NCBI GenBank assembly: GCA_001599815.1
Contig: BCIA01000003.1
Location: forward strand, 4,650,001 to 4,714,000
Length of the DNA: 64,000 nucleotides
Reading direction: 5' to 3'
Source: Furcasterigmium furcatum
Taxonomy: Eukaryota; Ascomycota; Sordariomycetes; Glomerellales; Plectosphaerellaceae
In this document: positions 53,683-64,000 of the stretch, piece after piece
Layout of the letters: the number at the start of each line of letters is the position of its first letter
Numbering within the stretch: the first letter of the stretch is position 1
Position numbers and translations under genes: made by a program
Notes under the pieces: generated by a model
Database searches by the model: none
The model's input: the letters and a program-made list of their open reading frames with translations, nothing else
Told to the model about the DNA's origin: nothing

Positions 53683-55031
53683 GGGTGATCGTGGCTACAT
53701 CGTATAGCGATATAACTAAGTATAACGTCTGTACCGTTCGTAGTATATTCACCTGGATAAGAGTCTTCTCCCCTGATCTTACAACTCTTTATTCGAGGCC
53801 ACTGTGTCTGCGCGCACGCTTCGTTCGTATTCACAGAAGCGAACTGGCGTCAAATTACAAAAATCAGCTCCACGCGGGGCGCCCAGATCTTGGCACAGCG
53901 ACGAATTTCATGAAATACTGCGGTAGGTAGGGACTTTTGAGATTCCCCGGCCCTTCCACCTCAGCCCTATGAACAGTCCAGTGTGAAATGACAGATGCTT
54001 GAAGAGCCCAACGGGTTTCCGAGGAGAATCATCCGCCGCCCAACGGCCAAGAGCTTGTGGCTTGTCTCAGGGGCAGCAATAGGGCTTAGCTCCAAGCCCA
54101 GAGCGGCAGCGGCTGGCCCTGGGAGAGATTGCCGGGTCCCTCTGTGGACGCTGGTTGGCCGGGTCGCGGCAGCTCGGACTCGGTCGATCCCTGCCCGGCC
54201 TGAGCATCCGCTCCAAGCGACTCTGGCCGGACATGCTTAAACGAGGGCCTTTGACGCTCAGTGGTTGGCTGCTGAACGGGACTTGTCAGCACCTTGGCAC
54301 TGCCACCCCGGCGCTGACAAAACACCGGGGGCCCGGGCTAGTCCCACGACTAACAGCAAGGGCCGGTATATGGCCCTGAAGCGTGCCTTAGTCCCATCAA
54401 CCGCCCACTGCACCGCCCCCAAGACGGCCGATCTGAGCCTCAGTTGGGTGTCAGTGCCGACAACTGGGGGCGAGATGGTTAACGAGCCGGAGCGAGTTTG
54501 CGAGCTTGAAGATCACGTCGCCAGGTTCCTTCGAGCCTCAATCCATTTGATAAAGTACATACTTATACGAAGCGCTGTCAGCAAGGTTGCCTCTCGGACA
54601 AGGAGCACCAGACCAGGGGAAATTTCCAGACTGGGCCGTGGCCAAGAATCACTTCATGTCCCACCATAAAAGCAGGGGCAGAAGTTGAGTCGCAGCGAGA
54701 TCACGAAGATTGGCGCCCGCCCTAAATCAAAACTCAGGGGGACCCCTGTCTGCATGAAGTGCTAACATGGAATAAGGTGTCTTCCAGGCCCCAGTTCCCC
54801 ATGCCACCCGATGTCTTTCCTTCTGTTTAGCCTTTCGACTGACAGCTTCCACTTCTCTTTTGTTCGTTTCTCTTCTTTCGTTTTGACAACTGAGAGCATT
54901 GGATCAACTTTGGTGACGGATAAGGGGCAACGGCAATTCGGCATTGACAGACGAGCGGCATAGCAACGAGAGGGAGCACTGGTGCACGACGACCTCGCAA
55001 AGTACGGAGCCACGCCGCCACAGCCGCCAAA
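53683..55031. other. Intergenic region, no gene seen
   Basis: 1.35 kb. Frames are short and motif-free. The last part is the leader of the membrane-protein gene. Confidence 0.5.
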
Positions 55032-56238
55032 ATGGACAACGGCACCCCCGCCGAGTTCGATCCCAACGCCTGGTATGCCATCTCGGAGGCAAGAGTCGAG
55101 GCTGACGACGAGGACCTGGGCACAACACTACAGACGAAGGATGGAGGTCTCCGCGTCTTCCCCATGGTGGAGTCCAAGTGGCAGATGCAGCCCGTCGACG
55201 ACACCCCGGGGCGATACCTCATGCGGTACCAAGGCAGCGGCATCTACGAGCAGCTCGGCGTGTGCCGTTTCTCAGACGAAGTGTCGCGGGGCCGGACGCG
55301 AGCGTGCATGGTGAAGGCCACGTCGGAGGAGAACCAGAAGTGGGAGATTTTCAGCTTCGGAGACCACTCGTACAAGATGACCAACGTCGCCAACGGAACG
55401 GACTACCAGCTGGACGTTCACCCCGGCAGCCATCCGTTCATGAACCACGAGATCCAGAACAGGACGAGCGATGCGTGAGTGACGCCTCCCGATGCCACCC
55501 TGGTATTCGGTCGCTAACCACCGGGGGTGTAGCTATTTCCCAGCACAACATTGGATCTGGAGCAGTGTCGGGGAGGTCAACGACGGCGCTTACTCAACGA
55601 TATACTCCGAGGGCGAAAGCTCGACAGCGTCGTCCGAGTCGACAGCATCGGCAGAATCAACAGGTTCTCCCCCCGCCGCGACAACAACCGGTGGCGGTGC
55701 GGATGGTTCGGACAATCCGGCCGACGTGACAAGATCCGGCGAAAATGCCCAGAACTCAGCCGCCGGCGGCAACAGCGAGAGTGATTCCAGCAGCAGCGGC
55801 CTCTCCCCGGGGGCCGCGGCAGGCATCGGTGTCGGCGCCACGCTGGCCGTGATCGGCCTCCTCGCGGCCATCGCGTTCATCTGGTGGAAGAAGCGCAAGT
55901 CGCACTCCTCCAAGGCCTCCCAGGGCGGCGAGAGCGGCGACGGAGCGCCCATCTACTACGCCGGTGCGCCCGTCGACAAGAGCGGCGCGCTGACGCCCGC
56001 CAGCGCTGATAAGGACGCGATGCTCGCCCAGACACCCGGGCAGACTCCCCCACCCCCGGGGGCCTACAACAACGGATACGGCTACTATCCCCAGGAGATG
56101 CATAACCAGCAGATCCACGAGGCGCCCGTGCCGTGGCATTCCGAGCTGGACGGCTACAACCAGCAAGCGGGGTCGGGGATGAACAGCGTCCAGAGCACCC
56201 CGGTTGCTGGGTTCGCGCAGCATAATAGACAGTTGTAG
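55032..56238 (+). CDS. Single-pass membrane protein with N-terminal lectin-like domain
   Basis: Exons 55032..55474 and 55533..56238 encode 382 residues. The N-terminal 165 residues (WYAISEARVEADDEDLGTTLQTKDGG ..) resemble a ricin-B-like beta-trefoil with repeated Q.W/W.I-type strands (KWQMQPV, KWEIFSF, QHWIWSS). A Ser/Thr/Gly-rich stalk (170-238) leads to one transmembrane helix (AAAGIGVGATLAVIGLLAAIAFIWW, split here: about 242-266) with basic KKRKS on its C-terminal side. A cytoplasmic tail rich in Pro, Gly, Tyr and Gln follows (to 382). There is no N-terminal signal peptide, so the helix may act as a reverse signal anchor. This architecture is common in Pezizomycotina cell-surface proteins of unknown function. 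Confidence 0.85.
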
Positions 56239-56501
56239 GCGTCAATGCCTACGGACGATCGTTTTACGGCCCAGCAGAGACACACACTGCTGGCGCCGGT
56301 TTTCCTTTACCTGTACATATCTATTCACCCTTTTGAGCGAGGCCTGACATGCGCGGTGCTGGGCGTTGAAACTTTTGTCGCGGTTTTCCGACTAGAAATA
56401 CAGAACACGAGGTGAATTATTCGTCACCACTAACCGGACCAGACCGATGCGTACTTGGTGCTACTCACGGGGGCGTGTTAAGAACAACACAGCAGATCCA
56501 G

Positions 56502-57527
56502 CTACCCGTCGGACACCTGGATGATGACCTTGCCCTTCGCCCTGCGGCTGTCGACCTTCTCAAAGGCCTCGGCAAACTGATCGAAGCTGACGGTGCTGTC
56601 GACCAGCGGCCTGGCCTTGCCGCTCTCCACCAGCCTCGCAATCTCCGCGAGCTGCGACCCGAGGCTCTTGACGATGAAGAAATCCGCCTTCTCCAGCTTC
56701 TTGTCGTTCCCGGGGGGCCGGACACTCTCCGGCGGCATGGTGATGCTCCAGAACGACCCCCCATCTTTCACCACGCTCCAGAGCTCGCCCATGGAATCGC
56801 CCCCGATGCAGTCGACGACCAGATCGACCTCCCTGCCCGCCTCGTCCCGGACCCATTTCTCCGCGGAGGTCTTGGTGTAGTCGACAATCTCCGTCGCGCC
56901 CATCTCCCTCAGCAGGTCCGCCTTGGCCCCGGAGGCGAGGGCGACGACCGCAGCGGCGCCCGCCAGGGCCGCGAACTGCACGGCCCAGAGGCCGACGCTC
57001 GTCCCGCCACCGGCGATGAACACCCTCTTCGACCGGTTCCTCTCGCGCGCGGCCGCGTCGCCGAAGACGGCCTCTGAATCCAGGCTGCCCTGGACGAAGA
57101 CGGCCTGCCACGCCGTGAGCGCCGACAGCGGCGTCGCGGTGGCCTTGACCCAGTCCAGCCCGCGGGGCTTCAGGGCGGCCTCTTCCTTAAGAAGGATGGC
57201 ATACTCCCGGCAGCCGCCGGGCCTGGTGGCGTCGATGCGCCCGAAGACCTCGTCGCCGGGCTTGAAGCTCGAGTCGTCGGGGGCCTTTACGACAATGCCA
57301 GCGACGTCCTGGCCGGGGACGCGCTCCTTGTCGGCGGGGAAGGCGGAGGGGAAGGTGGCCATCCAGGTGAGCTCGGTGAGGCAGGGGGATGTGGTGACGA
57401 CTTTGATGAGGATGTCTGAAGGGTTGGACGGGACGGGGAGGGGGCCCTCGTCCATGACCAACTTGTTGCTGTGGATGTCGGGCTGGTGGACCACGCGCAT
57501 CATCTTTGGGAGAGAGGGTGTGGCCAT
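56502..57527 (-). CDS. MDR-family zinc-type alcohol dehydrogenase-like protein
   Basis: Intronless, 341 residues. The GroES-like domain (residues 1-130) contains VPGQDVAGIVVKAP and FKPGDEVFGRI. The Rossmann domain has AGGGTSVGLWAVQFAALAGAAAVVAL (about 167-192) and the VDYTK/CIGGD segments typical of the reticulon-4-interacting protein/quinone-oxidoreductase branch. Zinc-ligand cysteines are not evident. It probably reduces an enone or quinone with NADPH; the substrate is unknown. The 3' end faces the membrane-protein gene. Confidence 0.9.
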   Translation of the reverse strand: MATPSLPKMMRVVHQPDIHSNKLVMDEGPLPVPSNPSDILIKVVTTSPCLTELTWMATFPSAFPADKERVPGQDVAGIVVKAPDDSSFKPGDEVFGRIDATRPGGCREYAILLKEEAALKPRGLDWVKATATPLSALTAWQAVFVQGSLDSEAVFGDAAARERNRSKRVFIAGGGTSVGLWAVQFAALAGAAAVVALASGAKADLLREMGATEIVDYTKTSAEKWVRDEAGREVDLVVDCIGGDSMGELWSVVKDGGSFWSITMPPESVRPPGNDKKLEKADFFIVKSLGSQLAEIARLVESGKARPLVDSTVSFDQFAEAFEKVDSRRAKGKVIIQVSDG

Positions 57528-58227
57528 GATTTCGTGTGATATCGCTCCAGGAGGCTGTGAGCGGCTATTATCTGTGAATGTCGGGTATCTCGTGAGTGAC
57601 TGTCGCTGCTGTTGCGGGTGTTGTTGACGAGGTGAAGTGATGGAAAGCCGTGGTCAACCAAATGACTTTTATAGTAGTACTTCTTTAACTCTCGGCGAGT
57701 TCAGCTGCATGACCTCACTTTCATGGCGTGAACAACTCAGCTGAAGTCTCAAGACACTTTGCACGCCGGCTTCGTCGGAACTAGCGCTGCGACTACTGTC
57801 AAGCCACGCCCGTTGCATGACCTCACCCGTTGGGGTTTATGATTCCGAAAATCAGTCACATTGATCGGATCCATTGGTGGCCTTGCCGGTGTATATCATG
57901 TCCGTCTTACTGCCACATGGGCAGAAGTCGGAGGCCGGAGGGCGCAACCACCGATGTGAGTACGAGTTTGTCCGACGACAACCCAAATCACGACAGAAGC
58001 TTGAATCAGCTTGATCATGGATCCTCGCTCGCGACGCGAGATCGCCGACATCGACTCTCCGGGACTTCCGCCGGTCGGCGCGATGTTTGCTTCATCTGAG
58101 TCACAGTCGGCCTCTCAGTTCATCCGAGCATCTTCACCTGGCAACGCCTCCACGATGATTTCATGTTTTGTTTGGACGATATGAGTTAAGATATCCTACT
58201 TGCTTCTCACCGTCTCACAAAGGAGAC
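57528..58227. other. Intergenic region, no gene seen
   Basis: 700 bp between the MDR start and the fucosidase stop. Contains the MDR promoter only, as far as I can see. Confidence 0.5.
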
Positions 58228-60727
58228 TCACAGCGTGATCTCATACGTCTCGCCGGCCTCGGTCTCGATGGTCTGGACCGCCTCGCCAGCAATCCTGAAG
58301 GACGCACCGCCCCCCATAATCACGGACAGCTTGCCCCCGTTCCTTGACTTGATGCTGGCCTCCTTGAACACGCCGCCATCCCCCCAGCTGACATCGACCA
58401 CGAAGCCCCCGCGTGCAACAATGCCCGTGATAGACCCCGCTGCCATCTCGCTCGCCACGGCCGGGAGAAGATGCACAACCCCCGAGTGGCTCTGGACGAA
58501 GATCTCAGCCATGGCAGACACGAACCCGAAGTTGCTGTCGATCTGGAACGGGCCGCCGGGGTTATGCTCGTGGAACATGTTGCGCACCGGGTGCAGTGTG
58601 AGGAGGCCGCGGGCCTGCTCGAGCGCCATGTCGCCGTCGAAGAGGCGCGCGTAGCACGCCGCGATCCACGCCCTGGCCCAGCCGGTGGGCTCACCCTCTG
58701 CGAGGCGCAGCTCGAGGGTCCTGCGCGCCGCGTCCGCCAGCGTCTGGTTGACCAGCGGCGTCATGCGCGTCGAGGGGTACAGCTCGATAAGGTGCGAGAT
58801 GTGCCGGTGGCCGGGCTCGTGCTCCTCGTAGTCCTTGCGCCACTCCATGATCTGGCCCCGCGCGCCGATTTCGATGGGCCGCAGGCCGGCGCGGTAGGAC
58901 TCGATCTTCGAGAGGACATCGTCGTCGTCGAGGGGGATGTCGAGGATGTCGGCGGCGTCGAGGACGTTGGTGAAGAACTCGTGCAGGAGGGACGTGTCCG
59001 ATAGCGGTGAGATGTCGAGCGCTTCCTGCCTCCCGGCCTCGCCGGCGCCTTCGGGGATGATGAAGACGTTCTCGGGCGAGACGGAGGGGCCGGTGTTCCA
59101 GTAGCCCTCCCACTCGAAGAGGTAGCAGTCGAAAAAGGTGGCGATGTCCTTGAACAGGGGCCAGGAGGTCTCGCGGAGGAACTCCTTGTCGCCGGAGAAG
59201 TGGTAGCGCTCCATCATGTGAAGCGACAGCCACAGGTTGCTGGACGGCCAGACGCTGTAGGCCGTGCCGTTGTCGTGAGGGCATGAGTCGCCCCAGAGGT
59301 CCAGGTTGTGGTGGGAGACGTATCCGGGGCAGCCGTACATCTTCTCAGCGACGTCTGCGCCCCGTTCGCGGGCCCGGTACATGAGGTCCCAGAGCGGCTG
59401 GAGGGTCTCGGGGAGGTCCGTCACCTCGGCGAGCCAGTAGTTCATCTCCGTGTTGATGTTGACGGTATACTTGCTTCCCCAGGGCGGCACGTAGATGTCG
59501 TTCCAGATGCCCTGGAGATTGGCCGGGACACCTGTGCCCTCGGGCCCGGAGTCTCGAGAAGCTGATATGAGGAGATGGCGACCGTAGTTGAAGTTCAGCG
59601 TCAAGAACTCGGGGTCAGCTGCCGAGTCGATCTTGAACGCCGCAATGCGGTCGTCAGTTGTCAGATGACCGGTTTCTCCGCTGGAGCCGATGTCGAGCTT
59701 CACGCGCTGCATCAGCGACTCATGGTCCTCGATAGCTCGCGACTTGATCTCGTCAAATCCAAGCTCGACAGCCGCGTTCAGCTTGTTCTGAAGCTCCTGC
59801 TTCCAGTCTTCCTCCGAACCGTAGCGGAAGCTGGACTCCGCATTCACGAACAAGTCAACAGTGGTGGCGCCCTGAATAGACAGGACCGAATCGCTGGCCT
59901 CGCTCACAGACCCTAGTTGCCACCGAAGTTAGTACCTTGCACAATGTGACGTTCTAGCAGACACTCTTGGTTCTTACCTCCATCAGTAAGCACTTTGAAA
60001 CCTGCCGAGAAAGGGATCGCATCCGCCCCGTCGCCGCCGACGTCCAAAATGACGGTTGAGTCGGCTTCAGAAGCAACGTGCCCTTGGATGCCTCTGTCGC
60101 GATGCCAGGTGGCATTGAAGCTCAAGGATCCCTCATCGCTCGCGGTGAGGCGAATGGCGATCACCCCAGCATCGACACTCGCGATGGTCTCACGGCTGCA
60201 AAAGTTTTAGTCAAATATATCAAATGAAAATTTGAACATGATACATACGTGTAAGTGATGCCATCGAGCTCGTAGTGGACGCCGGTGTTGCCCTTTTGCG
60301 TGTCTAGCCATCTCTCGTAGTTGGACCACTCGTCCTCATCGTGTCCAAAGTCGAGGATCACAGAGCCTGTGACGGAGAACCAGCGGTTGGTGCTGGGGAT
60401 AGCCGTTATGTCCCGCAGCGTCATCGCGCCGGCTTCGGTGTATTCTCCGTCTTTCAGGAGCTCCCGGACAACGGGCACTGCTTCGAGGGCTCCTGGGTTG
60501 ACGCGGTCCTCGAAAGGCCCGCTCCATACCGAGTTTTCGTTCAGGGTGATATTCTCAACGGCGGACCCGTGGACCAACGCCCCCAGTCTGCCATTGCCGA
60601 TGGGTAGGCCGGACTTGAGACTGTTTCCTGGCGTGGTGTACCAGAGGTGACGGCTGCCGGAGTAACCACAGTTCGCCTGCGTCCCGGTTGCCCCGAAGAG
60701 TAGGGTGGCTGCCAAAGTGATAAGCAT
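58228..60727 (-). CDS. Secreted GH95 alpha-L-fucosidase
   Basis: Inverting glycosidase that releases alpha-1,2-linked L-fucose (or L-galactose) from plant or host glycans. Exons 60727..60249, 60195..59978 and 59912..58228 encode 793 residues. The signal peptide is MLITLAATLLFGATGTQA. The GH95 N-domain begins LWYTTPGNSLKSGLPIGNGRLGALVHG with TLNENSVWSGP. The catalytic barrel has NINTEMNYW (the paired Asn residues), IMEWRKDYEEHEPGHRHISHL (general acid Glu region) and GGPFQIDSNFG (Asp). An in-frame ATG at 60796 would add residues, but a TATATATA sits 6 bp above it (60802..60809), so that codon should lie upstream of the transcript; I start at 60727. Confidence 0.95.
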
Positions 60728-60801
60728 GGTGTTGGCTAACTTGGGCGTCTTGAGCTGGCTGGCCAGACAGAAATATGAAGAGAGAAACGTACTCATCGGC
60801 C

Positions 60802-60809
60802 TATATATA
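60802..60809 (-). promoter_or_regulatory. TATA box of the GH95 gene
   Basis: TATATATA, 75 bp upstream of the chosen start at 60727. It argues against the upstream ATG at 60796. Confidence 0.55.
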
Positions 60810-62328
60810 CTTATTAGTGGAAGGAATGCATTGTCGCTGCCAATATTCCGAGCCCCTCGAGTTCCCCGTGTTATGGTCAAAAATGGTACGATCTACCGGC
60901 GAATCTAATCCCCGTGCGAAGAATCCGGGTGAGCAGAACATAACCGACCGATCTATCCGTCGGATGGAACATCTTTCCCCGCGTCAAGATGGATCTTGAT
61001 CTCAAGAGTTTTGCCAAGCATGCGGGTGAGTCCGCGGGGTGAGGAGAAAAGCTGGGGAAAACGCCGATCATGCCTGCAAACGAGCGCGCACGATGAAGTG
61101 CCGCGAGAGAGAAGTCCGTCGGGACGATGAGAGGGAATGTCTTTTGAAATAATGCCGACGGGAGTATAACAGTACTCCTCTATGGAAGTAACGTGTTGCG
61201 TGGGGCTATTATCCAGAGTTGAAGGATCTCATTGAAGCGGATATACGGCCTCCACGGACTCTTGGTGTCGAGATGGAACCCCATCTGAGCTGCATGTGTT
61301 CAAGAGCTTCGCTGCTCTCAGCCCGAGCCAACGCGGAAGTCGGAGCCGACGCTGAATTCAGGTTCGTAGCTCAGCAACGATAGCAGTAACTGAGCTACTC
61401 CTGCACAAATGCCCACGTCAAGTTTATGCCTCCACGTTATCACTACCCATCTATAATAGTCCGGCGGAGAAATTCGTCTTCTGCTGCATGTGCGCAACAT
61501 CTTCGGGGTTGCTCCCCGAGATCTCCACCAGGGTACTCGTACCCAGAGACAGCCACCGCACAGGTGATCTACGAGGCCTGAGCTATCAGATGACCCTATG
61601 CTTTACATAGCCCCAAGTTCTCTTCTTCTTTAGTCCTACGAATATATGACCAGGAGAATGCTTGTCTCTGTTGTTCTCCTATCATGGTTGTTACAGTCAT
61701 CCCATCATAGCTGTCACGGCTGTGGTGACTCTATGTTCAATGGCAAGTAAGGAGATCTATCGATTGTTGGTCAATCGACTTAAAGCTCTCGGGCTCATTC
61801 TCATATGCCTCTTTGGTCATGGAAACCGTACACGTGCCTCCCGCCATGTTTCTTTTCATCCCATCATGGTCATCATGGTCTGGACGTGGTCACTGTCAAC
61901 GCTGCAATGGTTGTCATGGCCATAACTGTCACAATGGGTCAGAGCTTTTATAGCCTGTCATTTGCTCTCATGGCTATAATCGTCACGCCTAGTTATCCCA
62001 GTCTAAGAGAAGCCATAGTCATAGCTATCATAGTCGGTCATTCTTGCCATGGCTGCCATGGCCATAGCTGTCGTCGTAGTCAGACAGCCACAGCGAGACT
62101 AAACCCGATGGTTCTACTTATGAAAAGGCCCTGGCTGCAGATACAAATTCGCAATAGTTGAGCCCATTTCGGATTCGTACAGATGAATTACATCCCTTCA
62201 ACCACAAGGCAATGAACAGCCTCGCCACGGACGCGTTCTTCTACCACCTCATCCAGCCATCCACCCTAACAAGTAGCCATGAATCTCTTCCCGAACTGTC
62301 CCGCTTGGGAGTGCAATGCCGGTTCCTA
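60810..62328. other. Intergenic region, no gene seen
   Basis: 1.5 kb. The left part is the GH95 promoter. The right part includes a stretch of degenerate CATGG/CATAG repeats (61660-62090). Confidence 0.5.
61660..62090. repeat. Degenerate short-motif region rich in TCATGG / CCATAG / GTCAC words
   Basis: Words such as TCATGG, CCATGG, GCCATAG and CTGTCA recur at short irregular spacing over about 430 bp (for example around 61683-61725, 61858-61930 and 62040-62080). No fixed period could be established by eye. Low-complexity or decayed repeat. Confidence 0.4.
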
Positions 62329-63171
62329 TTAAGATCCCGGGAGAACATGCGGATCTTCTTCCTCCTGAGGCGTCTCCCAGCCGTCGGGCAGCTGGAAAAG
62401 GGCCTTCATGAGCGCTCTCATTCGCATCATCTCCGCCCTGTCATGCCTCAGCCCCAAGGGGTCGCGCCGGTCGAGGATACGCTCCAGGAACAGGGCAACA
62501 TCCTCGTGGCCGCCGAGGCGCGCCTCCGCGACGGCGTCGTGGCCGGCGTTATTCCTCATCAGCACCCACAACAGCACCCTATCCGGCCTAGTCCTAAGCG
62601 CCTCGGGGTCCGGCCAGAGCTCGGCGCGGCTGCTGTCCGGGCTAGAAGGATGTACGATGATCCAGGCGTTACAGGCCCAGCGGAACAGGTGCGTGACGAA
62701 CAGCAGGTGGCCCCCCCGCGCGGCGACGTGGAGGGCTGTGTCGCCGGCGAAGTTCTGGTGCGCGAGGTATAGCACGAAGGCGCGGTGACTGGTCCCCGCG
62801 GGGCTCTGAGAGGGCCCGAAGAAGCCGCTGAAGGTCTGGACGGCCTCGGCGTGGCCTGCGGCCGCGGCGGCGTGGAGCATGGAGTCGCCGGTCGTGGGGC
62901 TGATGACGGCGTTGAGGAGGTCGACCAGGGAGCACCGAAGCTGGAGGGCGACGCGCCATGTCTTGGTGTCACCGTGCTGGATCTCTCGCCCAAAGTCGAC
63001 GAGCTCCTGTATCTGCTCGGGTGACAGAAAATCGAGCTCCGGCTCCCACCACCCGGCGGCGGCCGTGCCGTCTCGGGCGTGGCGGGCGTGGCGGGCATCG
63101 GCGATACTGATGGGGAGCATCGGCGTGTGCCGGGGGGGCGGGGGACGGGGGACGTTTCCCGCGCCGGACAT
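62329..63171 (-). CDS. Ankyrin-repeat protein
   Basis: Intronless, 280 residues. A Pro-rich N-terminus is followed by LSPEQIQELVDFGREI and two to three ankyrin repeats: TTGDSMLHAAAAAGHAEAVQTF, then after an insert AGDTALHVAARGGHLLFVTHLF, and a weaker NAGHDAVAEARLGGHEDVALFL near residue 215. A protein-interaction role is expected; the partner is unknown. The start is the ATG at 63171 (MSGAGNVP); the tracked extension to 63336 opens on TTG. Confidence 0.82.
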   Translation of the reverse strand: MSGAGNVPRPPPPRHTPMLPISIADARHARHARDGTAAAGWWEPELDFLSPEQIQELVDFGREIQHGDTKTWRVALQLRCSLVDLLNAVISPTTGDSMLHAAAAAGHAEAVQTFSGFFGPSQSPAGTSHRAFVLYLAHQNFAGDTALHVAARGGHLLFVTHLFRWACNAWIIVHPSSPDSSRAELWPDPEALRTRPDRVLLWVLMRNNAGHDAVAEARLGGHEDVALFLERILDRRDPLGLRHDRAEMMRMRALMKALFQLPDGWETPQEEEDPHVLPGS

Positions 63172-63711
63172 GTTGTAGACTCCCAGGGGACGGACAGAGA
63201 GGATCAGGTCAGAACAGAGCGGTGAGGGAGAAGCGAGGGACTCGGGGAGAGTCAACGAGGGACCACGCCCGCGGGCACCCACCCTGGTCCGGCTAACTAG
63301 CGTCAGAGGCACGTGGCGTGACTTGACTTCAGCCAACAGGTGCTATCTTATGAGAACTACAACGCACATACACTGTATCTCGACCGAGGACCACCTGGGA
63401 CCTGCATGCATATCGCGCTTCTCCGCACCGAGCTGTGCCGCAGGCTCCCCTCACAGCCCTGAGCGCTGCAGAAGCGCACACCTGCGGCGCAGGGGAACTT
63501 TTGAACCAAGCCGGTTGAGCGGCCGCTTGGCAGCGGCCAAGAAGAAGAGGAGGAAGTGAATGCGACAATCTCCCCAATGTCCCTCCTGTCTAGGGGCACG
63601 CACGAGGGAGTGCAATGTTCTCGGGCAACAACCGTCGTAGATTACTATGTACAGTACTACTGGTAGTAACACTGGCACGTGTATGGATGGCATGGACCCC
63701 TGGCCCCTCCC
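63172..63711. other. Intergenic region, no gene seen
   Basis: 540 bp, containing the ankyrin-gene promoter and the 3' flank of the partial gene at the right edge. Confidence 0.5.
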
Positions 63712-64000
63712 TCAGTCCCCCAGCGTCTCCTCCCACAGTCCCGTGGGCCACTCGTAGGTCACCTGGTTAACGCTTCTGTAGAAGTTGGTGAGGCTGTACG
63801 CATGCGCCGCAAGGGTGTACGACTGCGGATTCAGCATGGCCTTTTGCACCGGCATGAGCAGCATCTCAATCAAGTCATATTCCTCGTAGTTCCGCCCGGG
63901 CGGCGCGTCGTCAATAGGTATCCGGGTGAGGGCGGGACCGAAGAGGAGATGCAAGAGCTCGTGGAAGAGGACGCCTCCCGAGGGGTTGAACTCGTCCAGG
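63712..64000 (-). CDS. C-terminal part of an HExxH (putative metallopeptidase-like) protein
   Basis: The frame enters from the right edge and runs to a stop at 63712. About 96 residues are visible: LDEFNPSGGVLFHELLHLLFGPAL, then a tail ending EWPTGLWEETLGD. HELLH fits the HExxH zinc motif, with the second His placed for metal binding and a hydrophobic context as in M35/DUF-type fungal secreted peptidase-like proteins. The third ligand is not identified. The family cannot be settled from this fragment. Confidence 0.7.
   Translation of the reverse strand, partial: LDEFNPSGGVLFHELLHLLFGPALTRIPIDDAPPGRNYEEYDLIEMLLMPVQKAMLNPQSYTLAAHAYSLTNFYRSVNQVTYEWPTGLWEETLGD

Noticed and set aside
54020..54360. 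Possible inverted repeat/hairpin region around 54.2-54.35 kb
   Set aside because: Only short, imperfect pairing could be traced by eye, with no terminal repeats or transposase.

Overview
This window is nuclear DNA of a filamentous ascomycete, most likely a Sordariomycete. Genes are GC-rich with short introns (about 50-95 bp, GT..AG). Three Zn2Cys6 regulators, an F-box protein, a DUF2236 oxygenase, a terpene synthase and a Clr5-domain protein all fit Pezizomycotina. There are no operons. Many tracked reading frames opened on GTG/CTG/TTG, so I moved starts to ATG codons and rebuilt the spliced genes by hand. Splice joins were checked for phase and for conserved motifs across the junction.

0-9 kb is a proline-catabolism cluster resembling the Aspergillus prn cluster: a Zn2Cys6 activator (5' end inside, 3' end off the left edge), delta-1-pyrroline-5-carboxylate dehydrogenase, a divergently transcribed proline dehydrogenase, and a YAT-family amino-acid permease. 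The two enzymes share a 404-bp promoter with two GATA sites. 9.8-15.3 kb holds a flavin-reductase-like protein, a decayed GH127-like gene, and a secreted protein with a long uninterrupted Gly-X-Y collagen tail broken by an assembly gap.

15.9-25.7 kb holds a haloacid dehalogenase, a DAL5-type MFS transporter, a class II aldolase, and a nine-exon class I terpene synthase head-to-head with an MpaB-like (DUF2236) oxygenase, a possible small terpenoid locus. 27.9-28.8 kb encodes a secreted tandem-repeat protein with seven units of about 34 residues separated by Lys-Arg (kexin) sites. It is the most unusual gene here.

29-46 kb is mixed: a Zn2Cys6 regulator, an MDR oxidoreductase, a disrupted conserved gene, tRNA-Thr(AGU), an F-box protein, a DUF1308 protein, an ADP-ribosylglycohydrolase, a Clr5-domain protein, an SDR and a second disrupted gene. 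47-64 kb holds two converging small secreted proproteins, a Zn2Cys6 regulator divergent from a glutathione S-transferase, a single-pass membrane protein, an MDR oxidoreductase, a secreted GH95 alpha-L-fucosidase, an ankyrin protein and the C-terminus of an HExxH protein cut by the right edge.

Functional links that can be argued from layout are the proline cluster, the terpene synthase/oxygenase pair, and the regulator/GST pair. Everything else looks like independent genes.
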